From NCBI GenBank assembly GCA_022826195.1, contig JAJDVI010000033.1, forward strand, positions 1 through 64,000: DNA of 64,000 bases, read 5' to 3'. Below, one piece after another: positions 14,835 to 23,763 of the stretch. Numbering within the stretch: the first letter of the stretch is position 1; each line of letters starts with the position of its first letter. The position numbers and the translations under genes were made by a program. The stretch is from Acidobacteriota bacterium. Lineage in GTDB: Bacteria; Acidobacteriota; Vicinamibacteria; Marinacidobacterales; Marinacidobacteraceae. Below the pieces are notes generated by a model, which worked only from the letters and a program-made list of their open reading frames with translations, was not told the origin of the DNA and did not search any database.

Positions 14835-15158
14835 ATGGCCAGACGCGCTCCGAAACTCATCACCCGCCGGGGGCTGCTCGGCAGCGCCGCCGCAGCGCCG
14901 GTTGCGGCGCCCCTGATCCTCGCGGGGTGCAGGACCGGGCCGGACCCGGGCGCCGGCCCCACGGCCACCGCACTCGGGTACGCGAACAGCCTGCTCGATC
15001 GTCCGCTGCCCACGGACCGGCTGTCCACGATCCTCCCGGCCGTGCGCATGAACCACGCCTTCTTTCGCGCCGTTCGGGAACTCGACATCCCGGACCTGGT
15101 GGAGCCCGCCGTGACCTTCGTCGCCCGTGGACCGGGGGCGGCGGACTCCGGGGACTGA
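14835..15158 (+). CDS. Tat/lipoprotein-signal protein similar to amidase small subunit AtzG
   Basis: A 107-residue protein. The N-terminus has RRGLLGSAAAAPVAAPLILAGC: a twin arginine, a hydrophobic stretch and a lipobox cysteine near residue 32. The mature part, with DRPLPTDRLSTILPAVRMN and LVEPAVTFVAR, resembles AtzG/DUF4089 small subunits, which are GatC-like and wrap around an AtzE-type amidase. A GGAGG site precedes the ATG. The amidase gene follows after four bases. Fusion of such a subunit to an export signal is unusual; the AtzG assignment rests on a short pattern. Confidence 0.6.
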   Translation: MARRAPKLITRRGLLGSAAAAPVAAPLILAGCRTGPDPGAGPTATALGYANSLLDRPLPTDRLSTILPAVRMNHAFFRAVRELDIPDLVEPAVTFVARGPGAADSGD

Positions 15159-15162
15159 TCCG

Positions 15163-16587
15163 ATGATCCCCGAACTCTGCCGGCTCAGCGGCCGGGCGCT
15201 GTCGGAACGCATCCGCAGCCGCGAACTCTCGCCCGTCGAGGTCGTGGACGCCCACCTCGCCCACATCGAGGCCGTGGATCCGACCATCAACTCCTTCATC
15301 ACGGTCACCGCCGGCCATGCCCGCGAGCGCGCGCGGGAGGCGGAGGCCGAGATCGCGGCCGGCGACTGGCGCGGACCCCTGCACGGGATCCCCTACGCCC
15401 CGAAGGACATCCTCGCGACCGCCGGCATCCTCACCACGAACGGCTCGCAAGCCACCGCGGACTGGGTCCCGGACTACGAGTCCACGATCACCGCGCGACT
15501 GAATGCGGCGGGCGCCATCCTGGTCGGCAAGCTGAATCTCCTCGAGTTCGCGATGGGCAGCGGGGTGCTCTCCGGATTTGGCCCGGCGCGCAATCCCTGG
15601 GCGACCGACTACACACCCTCCGGGTCCTCCTCGGGTTCCGGCGCCGCCCTGGCCGCCCGCCTGGTTCCGCTCTCGATCGGGACCGACACCGGCGGATCCA
15701 TTCGGGGACCCGCAGCCGCCTGCGGCATCGTCGGTCTCAAGCAGACCTACGGCCGGATCAGCCGGTTCGGAGTCACCACGCTCAGTTGGACGCTCGACCA
15801 CGCGGGGCCCATGACGCGCACCGCCTGGGACGCCGCGGCGATGCTCGGCGCGATCGCCGGCGCCGATTCCCGGGACCCGACGGCGGCCGACGTGGCGGTT
15901 CCGGACTATCTCGCGGGGCTCACGCCCGAGGTCTCCGGTCTCCGCATCGGCGTACCGGTCTCGGGGTTCTTCGAGGGTGCGACCGAGGAGACGCAGCAGG
16001 CGGTCCACACCGCCATTTCGCTCCTCACGGCGGACGGGGCCGAAATCGTGGAGGTCGAAGTGCCCCATGCCCACCTGGCCGGGGGCGCCGGTTGGATCGT
16101 CGCCATGGCGGAGGCCACGACGTTTCACGAAAAACGCCTTGCCGAGCAGCCCGAGGATCTCGATCCGCTGGTGCGCGAGCGGCTGGAGGTGGCCAGGTTC
16201 TATCCCGCCACCGACTACATCAAGGCCCTCCGGTTGCGCACCATCCTGCAGCAGGAGATGGCCGGGGTCTTCCGCAACTGCGACGTGATGATCGTTCCCA
16301 GCTCCCTCTCTCCGGCCGATCCGCTCCGGTCGGAGGCGGCCGCCTCGAGCGATGTCCGCGCCGGGACCGATCCCGACGAACTGGACAGCCGTCCGGGGAA
16401 CACCTTCATCGGCAACATGACCGGCTACCCGGGCCTCACGATGGGGTGCGGGTTCACGTCGGAGGCGCCGAAGCGGCCCCTCGCTCTCCAGATCTACGGG
16501 CCGCCGTTCTCGGAGGGCCGGCTGCTCCAGCTCGCCCACGCCTACCAGGAGCGAACGTCCTGGCACGAGGAGCTGCCGCCCGTCTAA
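15163..16587 (+). CDS. Amidase (amidase signature family)
   Basis: A 474-residue amidase-signature enzyme. The catalytic triad is visible: Lys81 (APKD), the cis-serine in GSSSGSG (about 155-157) and the nucleophile Ser179 in DTGGSIRGPAA. It hydrolyses an amide bond; substrate range cannot be read from sequence, though the AtzG-like neighbour points to the AtzE/GatA subgroup. It has no signal peptide of its own, whereas the small protein encoded directly upstream does. If the two form a complex, Tat could export them together as a folded pair. The start is ATG 15163, four bases after the previous stop. Confidence 0.88.
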   Translation: MIPELCRLSGRALSERIRSRELSPVEVVDAHLAHIEAVDPTINSFITVTAGHARERAREAEAEIAAGDWRGPLHGIPYAPKDILATAGILTTNGSQATADWVPDYESTITARLNAAGAILVGKLNLLEFAMGSGVLSGFGPARNPWATDYTPSGSSSGSGAALAARLVPLSIGTDTGGSIRGPAAACGIVGLKQTYGRISRFGVTTLSWTLDHAGPMTRTAWDAAAMLGAIAGADSRDPTAADVAVPDYLAGLTPEVSGLRIGVPVSGFFEGATEETQQAVHTAISLLTADGAEIVEVEVPHAHLAGGAGWIVAMAEATTFHEKRLAEQPEDLDPLVRERLEVARFYPATDYIKALRLRTILQQEMAGVFRNCDVMIVPSSLSPADPLRSEAAASSDVRAGTDPDELDSRPGNTFIGNMTGYPGLTMGCGFTSEAPKRPLALQIYGPPFSEGRLLQLAHAYQERTSWHEELPPV

Positions 16588-16628
16588 CCGCCGGCGGGAA
16601 GCTCGGAGCGCCGGCCTCCGGCCCGCAT

Positions 16629-16645
16629 CGCGGCCGCAGGCCGCG
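16629..16645. terminator. GC hairpin between convergent genes
   Basis: CGCGGCC and GGCCGCG form perfect 7-base arms around the loop GCA, in the 113-base gap between the amidase and the convergent lipoprotein gene. There is no T-tract, so it would be at best a weak or factor-assisted terminator for either strand. Confidence 0.4.
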
Positions 16646-16700
16646 AAACCGCGTCCCGGGTTTCCATCTCACCGCAAGTCCGCAGTGTGGCGGGAACCGG

Positions 16701-17537
16701 CTATCGGATGATTTCGCAGCCCGCGCTGGTGCACGAGGCGACCGGGTCGCCGGAACACGCGCCGCCCAGGAACGCGAGATCGAGACTCTCTTCCGCGTCC
16801 TCCTCGAACCACTCCTCGCCGGACCAGTTCACGTCCAGCTCGTGCACGATCGCCGCGGATTCGGTGCGGACGCTCCACCGATTGATTCCGAACGCCGACA
16901 CGGATTCCGCGATCCGGCCGTAGGTGCCGAGATCGAAATAAGGCCCGAGGATCTCCAGCCGGGCACCCGCGCCGCCCGCGCCGATCTCCAAGTGCAGGGT
17001 GGTCGCGAGCATGTTCGCCACGTCCTCGTCCGGAGACTCCTCCTCCCGCCAGGGAAGCCCGATGACGGTGATACCCGGACAGGGCGAGGCGCCCGCGTCG
17101 AGGATCGAGATCTCGATGGGATCACCCAGATCGGCCGGCCCGCCGGAATAGGCAAAGGCGAGCGGCAGGACTTCGGCGCCCTCGGTGAAGAAGAGGTCGG
17201 CCAGGGCGGAAACATCAAAGCTCGCCTCGCCGGCGAGACCCTGGCCCGCCGGGATCTCGACGGAATCCACCCCGAGCTCGTAGTCGGCTTCCGAGGCGAC
17301 GTCGTGGGAGGCGCTGAGACGAACCTGGACCGGACCGGGTAGCTCCCGAACCTCATATTGCACGCTCACGGCGAGGGTCTCCCCCTCGCGGACCTCGAGC
17401 GCCGTCTCCGCGAACGAAATCCCGAACGCCGGAGGCGGGGGAGGAGGAGGCGGCGCGACCGGGGCGCTCTCGCCTCCGCCGCAGGCGAAGAACGCCGGCC
17501 CGGCCAGCAGGGCGACGAGCGTGATCCTGCGGGTCAT
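16701..17537 (-). CDS. Secreted lipoprotein with Calx-beta-like region
   Basis: A 278-residue lipoprotein precursor: the signal ends FFACGGG with the lipidated cysteine at 19, followed by a proline run (29-36). Residues 38-150 (ISFAETALEVREGETLAVSV and onwards) look like a Calx-beta-type beta-sandwich. The C-terminal part is acidic and contains two cysteine pairs. The function is unknown. The ATG overlaps the stop of the upstream metalloprotease (ATGA), so the two are made together and probably act on the cell surface. Confidence 0.65.
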   Translation of the reverse strand: MTRRITLVALLAGPAFFACGGGESAPVAPPPPPPPPAFGISFAETALEVREGETLAVSVQYEVRELPGPVQVRLSASHDVASEADYELGVDSVEIPAGQGLAGEASFDVSALADLFFTEGAEVLPLAFAYSGGPADLGDPIEISILDAGASPCPGITVIGLPWREEESPDEDVANMLATTLHLEIGAGGAGARLEILGPYFDLGTYGRIAESVSAFGINRWSVRTESAAIVHELDVNWSGEEWFEEDAEESLDLAFLGGACSGDPVASCTSAGCEIIR

Positions 17538-18649
17538 TCGCGCCGGAAGGGGGACGCCTCGCGCCCCGCCCGCAGGGAAATCGGAGGAACCCGGGTCACT
17601 TGGCCCGCCGCGACTCGCACCGGTTCCAGCAGGTACTGGTCGGTCGAGCCGAGCGTGGCTCCCCGGTCGACCAGTGACGAGTTCCCGCTGATGTCGCCCA
17701 TGGCGCCGGCGGCCAGCAGGTAGCCCCCGGGCGAGAGTCCCTCGATGGCGAAGAAGCCCTCGCCGTTCGTGAACGTGTTGGCCGAGGCGACGACCTCCTC
17801 GCCGGAAATCAGCGTCGCGAACACCGGGACGTAGCGGGCGGGCCGGCCGTCCACGGTCACCTGCCCCGCAATGCTGCCGACCCGGTCCAGCCAGCCGGGC
17901 GCGGGCCGGAGCAGCGAAGCGCCGATGCGGTCGTCCGGGGTCAGCGCGGGCTCGGGCAGGTAGCCGTAGGACATCACCGGATCCGCGTCCCAGAGGGCGG
18001 GCCGAAAGGCGTGACGCCATCCCCAGGTGTCCCACGTCGGAAACATCGCTGAGTGCGCGAGGCCGAGGCAGTGACCGAACTCGTGAATCAGGACCTCCAG
18101 GGCCCGGCCCTCGAGGTCCTGGGTGTGCCGCGGATTCAGAGACACGTCGCACTCCACGATCACGCCGTTCCGGTCCCAGATATGGGCATAGGACGCCCCG
18201 TGACCGAACGGGTGCATGCGGATGGCGTTGACGTGGTCGCGTTCCGCATGCAGTTCGCCGCCTACCCCGGTCACGGCCCAGTGGATGTCCGTACTGGCGG
18301 GCGCCGACCAGTAGGCGAGCGCCTTCCGGGCGAATGGGATCACGCCTGCCGGACTCGCGAACGGCGGCTCCTGCTCTTCCCCGCGAGCATCCTCCCAGGG
18401 CTCCGTCCATCCCGGTGAATCGGCAACGACAAACTGCAACGTCCTTCCCGGCCCCCACACCGCCGGGTCCCAGCGGGCGGCATCCGCCGCGACCGGCAGG
18501 GGCGAATCGTCCACGGTTCGCCAGTAGAACCGGTAGCCGAAGGCGTCGCCACCCGGAACGAACACCGCGGCAAGCGCCACGAGGGTCGCCATGGCGACGG
18601 GCCGGCTGCCGCGAACGGCGGCTCGGGGGGGACGGTGAACCGGCGGCAC
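17534..18649 (-). CDS. Secreted matrixin-like metalloprotease
   Basis: A zinc metalloprotease of the metzincin type. HEFGHCLGLAH (about residues 189-199 from the GTG start) gives the three zinc-binding histidines and the catalytic Glu, and DPVMSYG supplies the Met-turn. After the catalytic part, a carboxypeptidase-regulatory-like beta domain (GSIAGQVTVDGRPARYVPVF and onwards) fills the C-terminus. The start is uncertain: GTG 18649 gives a positively charged signal-peptide n-region, and ATG 18592 gives a shorter one. It is followed by a lipoprotein gene overlapping by ATGA and is divergent from another secreted protein at 18766, with the two 5' ends only about 115 bases apart. Confidence 0.78.
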   Translation of the reverse strand: MPPVHRPPRAAVRGSRPVAMATLVALAAVFVPGGDAFGYRFYWRTVDDSPLPVAADAARWDPAVWGPGRTLQFVVADSPGWTEPWEDARGEEQEPPFASPAGVIPFARKALAYWSAPASTDIHWAVTGVGGELHAERDHVNAIRMHPFGHGASYAHIWDRNGVIVECDVSLNPRHTQDLEGRALEVLIHEFGHCLGLAHSAMFPTWDTWGWRHAFRPALWDADPVMSYGYLPEPALTPDDRIGASLLRPAPGWLDRVGSIAGQVTVDGRPARYVPVFATLISGEEVVASANTFTNGEGFFAIEGLSPGGYLLAAGAMGDISGNSSLVDRGATLGSTDQYLLEPVRVAAGQVTRVPPISLRAGREASPFRRE

Positions 18650-18765
18650 GACGAACTCGGAGCTGCCGGAATCTTGACACCCTTCCGCTCGCCTGGGGAA
18701 GACGGCGAGACGCCGGGTCGGTCGCCGGCTGGCGCGCGGCCGGACGGGATGGATATGCTTGAAGC

Positions 18766-19368
18766 ATGCGCGGAGTCGAGACACCAAGCGCTCGGGCCGG
18801 CAGGATCGCCGCCCTCTCGCTGCTGGTTGCCGGAAGCCTCCTGACGGCCGGGGCGTCCGCAGTGGCGCAGCGCGGTCCGTCGCCGGAGAACGAGCGGTTC
18901 CGGAATCCCTACGCCTGGCCGGGGCTTGCCGAGCTGGTCGAGAACTCGGACACGATCGTCGCCGGCGAGGTGCTCGACACGCGTTCCGCGTGGACGGCCG
19001 ACCGGCGCGAGATCTTCACCACCGTGACCCTTCGCACGGAACGCCGCTTCAAGGGCGGCGGCCGGAATCTGGTGCGCTTCCGGGTGCCGGGCGGCACCGT
19101 CGGGGACACCCGGATGACCGCGACCCACTCGGCGCAGTTCATGGTGGGAGAAAGGGCGCTCGTGTTCCTCACCGGAGAGAGCGGGCGGCTTCCCCGCGTG
19201 ACGTCCGGCGAGGCGGGGAAGCGGCACCTCCGCACCGGCGAGGACGGTAGCGACCGCATCCTTCCGGGATTCGCGCTGGTGGAATCGGACCCGGGACGCA
19301 CAGGGTTCGACACGCTCGACGACCTGGCCGCCGCCCTCTCCGGCCCGCTGACCGCACTGTCCCGTTAG
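18766..19368 (+). CDS. Secreted protein of unknown function, often near matrixins
   Basis: A 200-residue protein with a signal peptide (hydrophobic stretch about 15-35, ending GASAVAQ). The mature part begins with a helix containing LAELVENSDTIVAGEVLDTR, continues with TTVTLRTERRFKGGG and RFRVPGGTVGD, and has VGERALVFL near the centre. This pattern (a barrier-type beta domain in which sites of risk or flux are followed by an RVPGG strand) recurs in secreted proteins seen beside matrixin-like proteases; I recognise the pattern but no function. Its gene is divergent from the metalloprotease gene, sharing the upstream region. Confidence 0.55.
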   Translation: MRGVETPSARAGRIAALSLLVAGSLLTAGASAVAQRGPSPENERFRNPYAWPGLAELVENSDTIVAGEVLDTRSAWTADRREIFTTVTLRTERRFKGGGRNLVRFRVPGGTVGDTRMTATHSAQFMVGERALVFLTGESGRLPRVTSGEAGKRHLRTGEDGSDRILPGFALVESDPGRTGFDTLDDLAAALSGPLTALSR

Positions 19369-19392
19369 TCCGGGCGCGATAATCGCCGCCTG

Positions 19393-20376
19393 ATGTTCTC
19401 CGCACGCCGCCACGCCGCCGTCTCTCGCGCTCTTCTGGGCTTGTCCATTCCGCTGCTCGCCGCCGGCGCGTGCGGCGGAGGCGGCGACGGCGCCCCGCCC
19501 GCGTTTCTCAGCCTGGGGACCGCACCTCCCGGCGGGGCATTCTTCGTGGTCGGCGGAGCCCTGGCGGAAGTGCTCGGGGAGGCGGGCCTCCGGGTCACTC
19601 CCGAAGCGACCAAGGGGTCGGGAGAGAACATCCGCCGCCTGGCTTCCGGCGAACTCGATTTCGCAGTCTCGAATTCCGCCGTGACGTATTTCGCGGCCCG
19701 GGGTGAGGACGGCTGGGGCCGGGCGTATCCGGTGCAGGCCGTCATGACCCTGGCGCCCAACGTGGCGACCTTCGTGTCTCCCCGCCGGCACGAAGTGAAC
19801 CGGATCCAGGATCTCGCCGGGAGGCGGGTCGTCGTCGGGGTGGCCGGCGCCGGCTTCGAGCACTTCATCCGGCCGATCGTGGAGGCGCACGGCGTCACCT
19901 ACGAGGACTTCATCCCGCTCTACAACACCCAGGCGGGCGCCGTGGACATGCTGAGCGACGACTCGGCGGCGGCCGCCTTCCTCGGAGGCGCGGTTCCCAC
20001 CGCTTCCATCGTCCAGGCGACCGCCGGGATGGACACCTTGCTCGTTCCGTTGGACCCGGAGATTCGCAGCCGGCTGCCCGAGCAGTATCCGTTCTACCGG
20101 GAGGCGGTCATTCCTGCGGGGACCTACCGGGGCCAGGACGAGGACTATCTCGGGCTCGACGTCGGCTCGATGCACCTCATCACGCGGGCGGACGCCGATG
20201 AGGAGACCGTCTACCAGGCGACCCGTGCGCTCTGGGAACGGCGTGAATCCGTCGTCGAGAAGCACCCGGCCGGGCGGGCGATCAACGAGAACAACGCTTC
20301 CCGCCACACCGGCGTCGCCTTCCATCCCGGCGCCGTGCGTTTCTACCGGGAAGCCGGAATCTGGGCGGATCCCTGA
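19393..20376 (+). CDS. TAXI-family TRAP transporter substrate-binding lipoprotein
   Basis: A 327-residue periplasmic binding protein of the TAXI type. The signal ends AAGACGGG with a lipobox cysteine. GTAPPGGAFFVVGGALAEVL is the family N-terminal strand and helix; TKGSGENIRRLASGELDFAV and the FVSPRRHEVNRIQDLAGRRV segment follow as in homologues. It captures a small acid or amino acid and delivers it to the TRAP membrane component encoded 24 bases downstream. The ligand is not predictable from sequence. Confidence 0.9.
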   Translation: MFSARRHAAVSRALLGLSIPLLAAGACGGGGDGAPPAFLSLGTAPPGGAFFVVGGALAEVLGEAGLRVTPEATKGSGENIRRLASGELDFAVSNSAVTYFAARGEDGWGRAYPVQAVMTLAPNVATFVSPRRHEVNRIQDLAGRRVVVGVAGAGFEHFIRPIVEAHGVTYEDFIPLYNTQAGAVDMLSDDSAAAAFLGGAVPTASIVQATAGMDTLLVPLDPEIRSRLPEQYPFYREAVIPAGTYRGQDEDYLGLDVGSMHLITRADADEETVYQATRALWERRESVVEKHPAGRAINENNASRHTGVAFHPGAVRFYREAGIWADP

Positions 20377-20400
20377 CCGAACTCCGGACGCGCCGCCGCG

Positions 20401-22329
20401 GTGAGTGAATCGGTCCCGCGGGAGCCCTCCGGCGTTCGCGGCGCTGCCGTCGCGATCCTCACGCTCCTCCTGACGGCCTTCGTTCTGGTCGAGGTCAATC
20501 GGCCGGCACTGACGCCTCAGGCCCAGTTGGCCGCCTTCGCGCTTTTCGGCCTGCCGCTCGCCTTCCTGATCCGGATGAAGCCCGGCGATCCCTGGTGGCG
20601 GCGCGGGCTCGACCTCCTCGGTCTCCTTTCCGCGGTCGGGAGCTGCGCCTACGTCCTCTATTGGAGCGGCTTCGGCCCCTCGACTCTCGGTGACCGCGCC
20701 GGCGGCGAGACGGGCCTCGACATCGCGCTCGGGCTCCTCGGGCTGTTCGGCGTGCTCGCGGCCACGGCGCGGGTGATCGGGCCCGCCCTGCCGATCCTGG
20801 CGGGCCTCTTCCTCCTGTACGCGGCGATCGGCCCCCACCTTCCGGAACTCCTCTTCCCCCACCGGGGGTATTCCCTCGCCCGCATCGCCTCCCAGGGCTT
20901 CCTGCAGAGCCAGGGGGTCTTCGGGATCGCGATGAAGGTCATGTTCGCCTACGTGTTCCTGTTCGTGGTCTTCGGGGCGATGCTGCAGGCGACCGGAGCC
21001 ATCCGGTTCATCACCACCTCGGCGCGCCGTCTTTTCCTCGGTACGGTGGGAGGAGCGGCCAAGGTGTCGGTGGTCGCGAACGCGATGATGGGATCGCTTT
21101 CCGGAAGCGCCGTCGCCGACGCGGCGACCACCGGCACGGTGACCATCCCGCTGATGCGGAGCACCGGTTTCACCGCGCGCGCCGCAGCCGGGATCACCGC
21201 GGCGGCGAGTTCCGGGGCGGCCCTCGTTCCCCCGGTGATGGGCGCCGCCGCCTACATGATGCTCGAACTGGTGGACCCGCCGGTGAGCTATCTCCAGGTG
21301 GTGCAGGCGGCGATCCTCCCCGCCCTTCTCTACTACGTCGCGCTCATCGCGATGGTCCACCTGCACGCCCGCCGCCACCTGGTGACGGCCGCGGACGAGA
21401 GCGGGCTGGAAACGTCGGGCGAGAAGGTCCCCCTGCAGGCGGGCATCGTGTTCGGGGTCGGCCTCGTTTCGCTGGTCGTGGCCCTCATCGCGGGGCGGAC
21501 CGTGTTCCGGGCGGTCAGCGTCGCCCTGCTGATCGTGGTCCTGGCCTCCCTCTGGCACCGCAGCACCCGTCCCGATCTGCGAAAGCTGCTGGATGCGCTG
21601 GGCCGCATCGCACAGGGGGCCGCCCCCCTGGTCGCGGCCGCGGGGGCCGTCGGAATCATCCTGGGAATGGTCACCCTGACCGGCCTCGGCACCCGTTTTC
21701 CCGCAGCCGTCCTGTCCGTCGCCGGCGAAGGACTGCTCCCGGCCCTTCTCCTCATCATGGTGGGGTCGATCGTCCTGGGCATGGGGCTTCCCTCCGCCGT
21801 TTGCTACCTCCTGATGGCGATCCTCATCGGGCCGGTGATCGGCCAGCTCGGTGTTCCACCCCTCTCGGTCCACTTCTTCATCTTCTACTTCGGGATGATG
21901 TCCATGGTGACGCCGCCGGTAGCGCTCGCCGCCTACACCACCGCCGGAATCGCCAACACGCCGATCATCCCCGCCGCGCTCACCGCGTTCCGCTACGCGC
22001 TCGCGGGGTTCGCCCTGCCCTATTTCTTCGTGTTCCGGCCGGAACTGCTGTTGATCCTGGACACGGGCCGCGGTGTCCCCGGGGCGGTCGTCGCCGTCCT
22101 CCTCGGCAGCGCGGTCGTCCTGCTCCTGTCCGCGGGGATCGTGGGCTGGTTGTTCGGCCCGCTCACGGCGCCCGTTCGGGCCGCCGCCCTGACCGCGGCC
22201 GCGCTCCTGCTATGGCCGCCGGCGGCCGGCGAACTGTTCGCTCTGCCCAACTTCCTGGGAATCGCGGCTTCGGCGGCGCTTCTCCTCTTCGCGTACCTCG
22301 GCACGCGGCGCATCCGGACGGCGACCTGA
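20401..22329 (+). CDS. TRAP transporter fused permease (4TM-12TM)
   Basis: A 642-residue integral membrane protein with the small and large TRAP membrane components fused, as is usual for TAXI-TRAP systems. The DctM-like core has GSLSGSAVADAATTGT and the repeat-related LGMGLPSAVCYLL, both characteristic sodium/substrate-site loops. Start is GTG 20401. It imports the ligand bound by the upstream TAXI protein using a sodium or proton gradient. C-terminal residues form several additional hydrophobic segments. The gene ends 22 bases from a convergent propeller gene. Confidence 0.92.
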   Translation: MSESVPREPSGVRGAAVAILTLLLTAFVLVEVNRPALTPQAQLAAFALFGLPLAFLIRMKPGDPWWRRGLDLLGLLSAVGSCAYVLYWSGFGPSTLGDRAGGETGLDIALGLLGLFGVLAATARVIGPALPILAGLFLLYAAIGPHLPELLFPHRGYSLARIASQGFLQSQGVFGIAMKVMFAYVFLFVVFGAMLQATGAIRFITTSARRLFLGTVGGAAKVSVVANAMMGSLSGSAVADAATTGTVTIPLMRSTGFTARAAAGITAAASSGAALVPPVMGAAAYMMLELVDPPVSYLQVVQAAILPALLYYVALIAMVHLHARRHLVTAADESGLETSGEKVPLQAGIVFGVGLVSLVVALIAGRTVFRAVSVALLIVVLASLWHRSTRPDLRKLLDALGRIAQGAAPLVAAAGAVGIILGMVTLTGLGTRFPAAVLSVAGEGLLPALLLIMVGSIVLGMGLPSAVCYLLMAILIGPVIGQLGVPPLSVHFFIFYFGMMSMVTPPVALAAYTTAGIANTPIIPAALTAFRYALAGFALPYFFVFRPELLLILDTGRGVPGAVVAVLLGSAVVLLLSAGIVGWLFGPLTAPVRAAALTAAALLLWPPAAGELFALPNFLGIAASAALLLFAYLGTRRIRTAT

Positions 22330-22351
22330 TCCCGGCGGCCCGAACGGCCGC

Positions 22352-23707
22352 TCAGCCGCCGATGCAGTAGAGCGCTTCGGCAGTCCTCAGGTAGATCCGG
22401 CCCCCGGACATCGCCATGGAGCTGAGGGTGTAGGCCTCCATGTCGTTGGTGGCGAGAATCTCGAGGGCGTCCGGACCCAGCCCCACCACCGTGGCGACGC
22501 CGTCCTCGTTGATGATGTAGATGCGATCCTCGGCCAGCACCGGCGAGGCGCTGTAGGTGCCGGACGGCAGGCGGGTCGGTCCGAGGAGGACCTCGCCGGT
22601 CTTCGCGTCGAGCGCGTACATCACACCGTTGTCGGTCACCACGTAGAAGCGCTCGCCGTCGGTCACCGGACTCGGGACGTCCGGCCCCCGGTCGAAGGAC
22701 CAGATCCGGTGCGAGTCGGTGATGTCCCCTTCCCCGCCCGTACGGAGGGCGAGCAGCGGCTTTACGCGGGTCGGGGCGTAGATGATCCCGTCCTTGACCA
22801 CCGGTGACGCCACGATCCGGTAGGCGCCGTTGTTCTCCGGGTTCAGGCCGTCGGAGCGCCAGCGCTCCCGGCCGGTGTCGAGGTCGTGGCCGGTGACGAC
22901 GTCGCCTCCGGTGATCACCAGCTCGAAGCGCCCGTCCACGTCGTGCACGAAGGGCGTCGTATAGGAATCCGGAGATTCCCGGATCGCGTCGGTCGGCCGC
23001 TCCACGTGCCACTCGGTCTCGCCGGTCGCCTTGTCGATGCGCAGGAGGTAGGACGGGTCGTCGGTCTTCATCCCGTGCAGCACCTGCACGTAGAGCGCGT
23101 CCCCGAACAGCAGCGGGCTGCTCGCGTACCCCCAGTTCAGTCCGAAATCGCCGTAGTCCGCCGGGATGTTGCGCGACCAGAGCTCCGTCCCCTCGAAGTC
23201 GAACGCCTTCAGCACGCCGGTTCCCGTGAGCACGAAGACGTGCTCGCCGTCGGTGACCGGCGAGGGCGAGGACATGTTCTGCTTGCGGCCGCGGGTGTCC
23301 CGGTCACTCAGGTGCCGCTTCCAGCGCGGCGTCCCGTCGGCCTTGTCGAGCGCCCAGAGTTCGATGTGCCCCGAATAGGCGACGTTGCCGCGGCCCTCCA
23401 CGGCGCCGCGCCGGCGGCGGTAACCCTCGGAGGGGTTGGCGGGGACTCCGGCCGCGTCCTCCGGGATGGAGACGTTGAGGAAGATCGTGTCTCCCGAGAT
23501 GATCGGCGTCGCGCCGCTCCAGGCGGGCATCGGCACCTTCCACACCACGCCGTTCTCGGTGTCCCATTCCACCGGCAGGCCGGTTTCGGCGCTCACCCCG
23601 TCATGCGTCGGCCCTCGCCAGTGGGGCCAGTCCTCGGCAGCCAGGGTCACCGGGAGGAGACCGGCGATCAGAGACGGCAGGAGAGTGCGAAGCGGGAATC
23701 GGAGCAC
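22352..23707 (-). CDS. Exported PQQ-like beta-propeller protein 1
   Basis: A 451-residue exported protein. After the signal peptide it starts [20 protein letters not shown], the hallmark N-terminus of this PQQ-like repeat family, and carries repeated blades with the AxDxxTGxxxW-like pattern ([44 protein letters not shown]). This repeat is a structural propeller; the residues of true PQQ-dependent alcohol dehydrogenases are not seen, so enzyme activity is doubtful. GTG 23707 is chosen because GGAGG lies eight bases upstream. It is the last of a series of related minus-strand genes. Confidence 0.85.
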   Translation of the reverse strand: MLRFPLRTLLPSLIAGLLPVTLAAEDWPHWRGPTHDGVSAETGLPVEWDTENGVVWKVPMPAWSGATPIISGDTIFLNVSIPEDAAGVPANPSEGYRRRRGAVEGRGNVAYSGHIELWALDKADGTPRWKRHLSDRDTRGRKQNMSSPSPVTDGEHVFVLTGTGVLKAFDFEGTELWSRNIPADYGDFGLNWGYASSPLLFGDALYVQVLHGMKTDDPSYLLRIDKATGETEWHVERPTDAIRESPDSYTTPFVHDVDGRFELVITGGDVVTGHDLDTGRERWRSDGLNPENNGAYRIVASPVVKDGIIYAPTRVKPLLALRTGGEGDITDSHRIWSFDRGPDVPSPVTDGERFYVVTDNGVMYALDAKTGEVLLGPTRLPSGTYSASPVLAEDRIYIINEDGVATVVGLGPDALEILATNDMEAYTLSSMAMSGGRIYLRTAEALYCIGG

Positions 23708-23763
23708 GGTAAAACCTCCGCGGGTGGCGTCCATTGTAGAAGCCCGCGCCGGGCGGCGTCGAA

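Noticed and set aside
18340-21873. Long minus-strand frame of 1177 codons
   Set aside because: It is a high-GC shadow across several real plus- and minus-strand genes; composition is glycine/arginine/histidine-rich with no domain.
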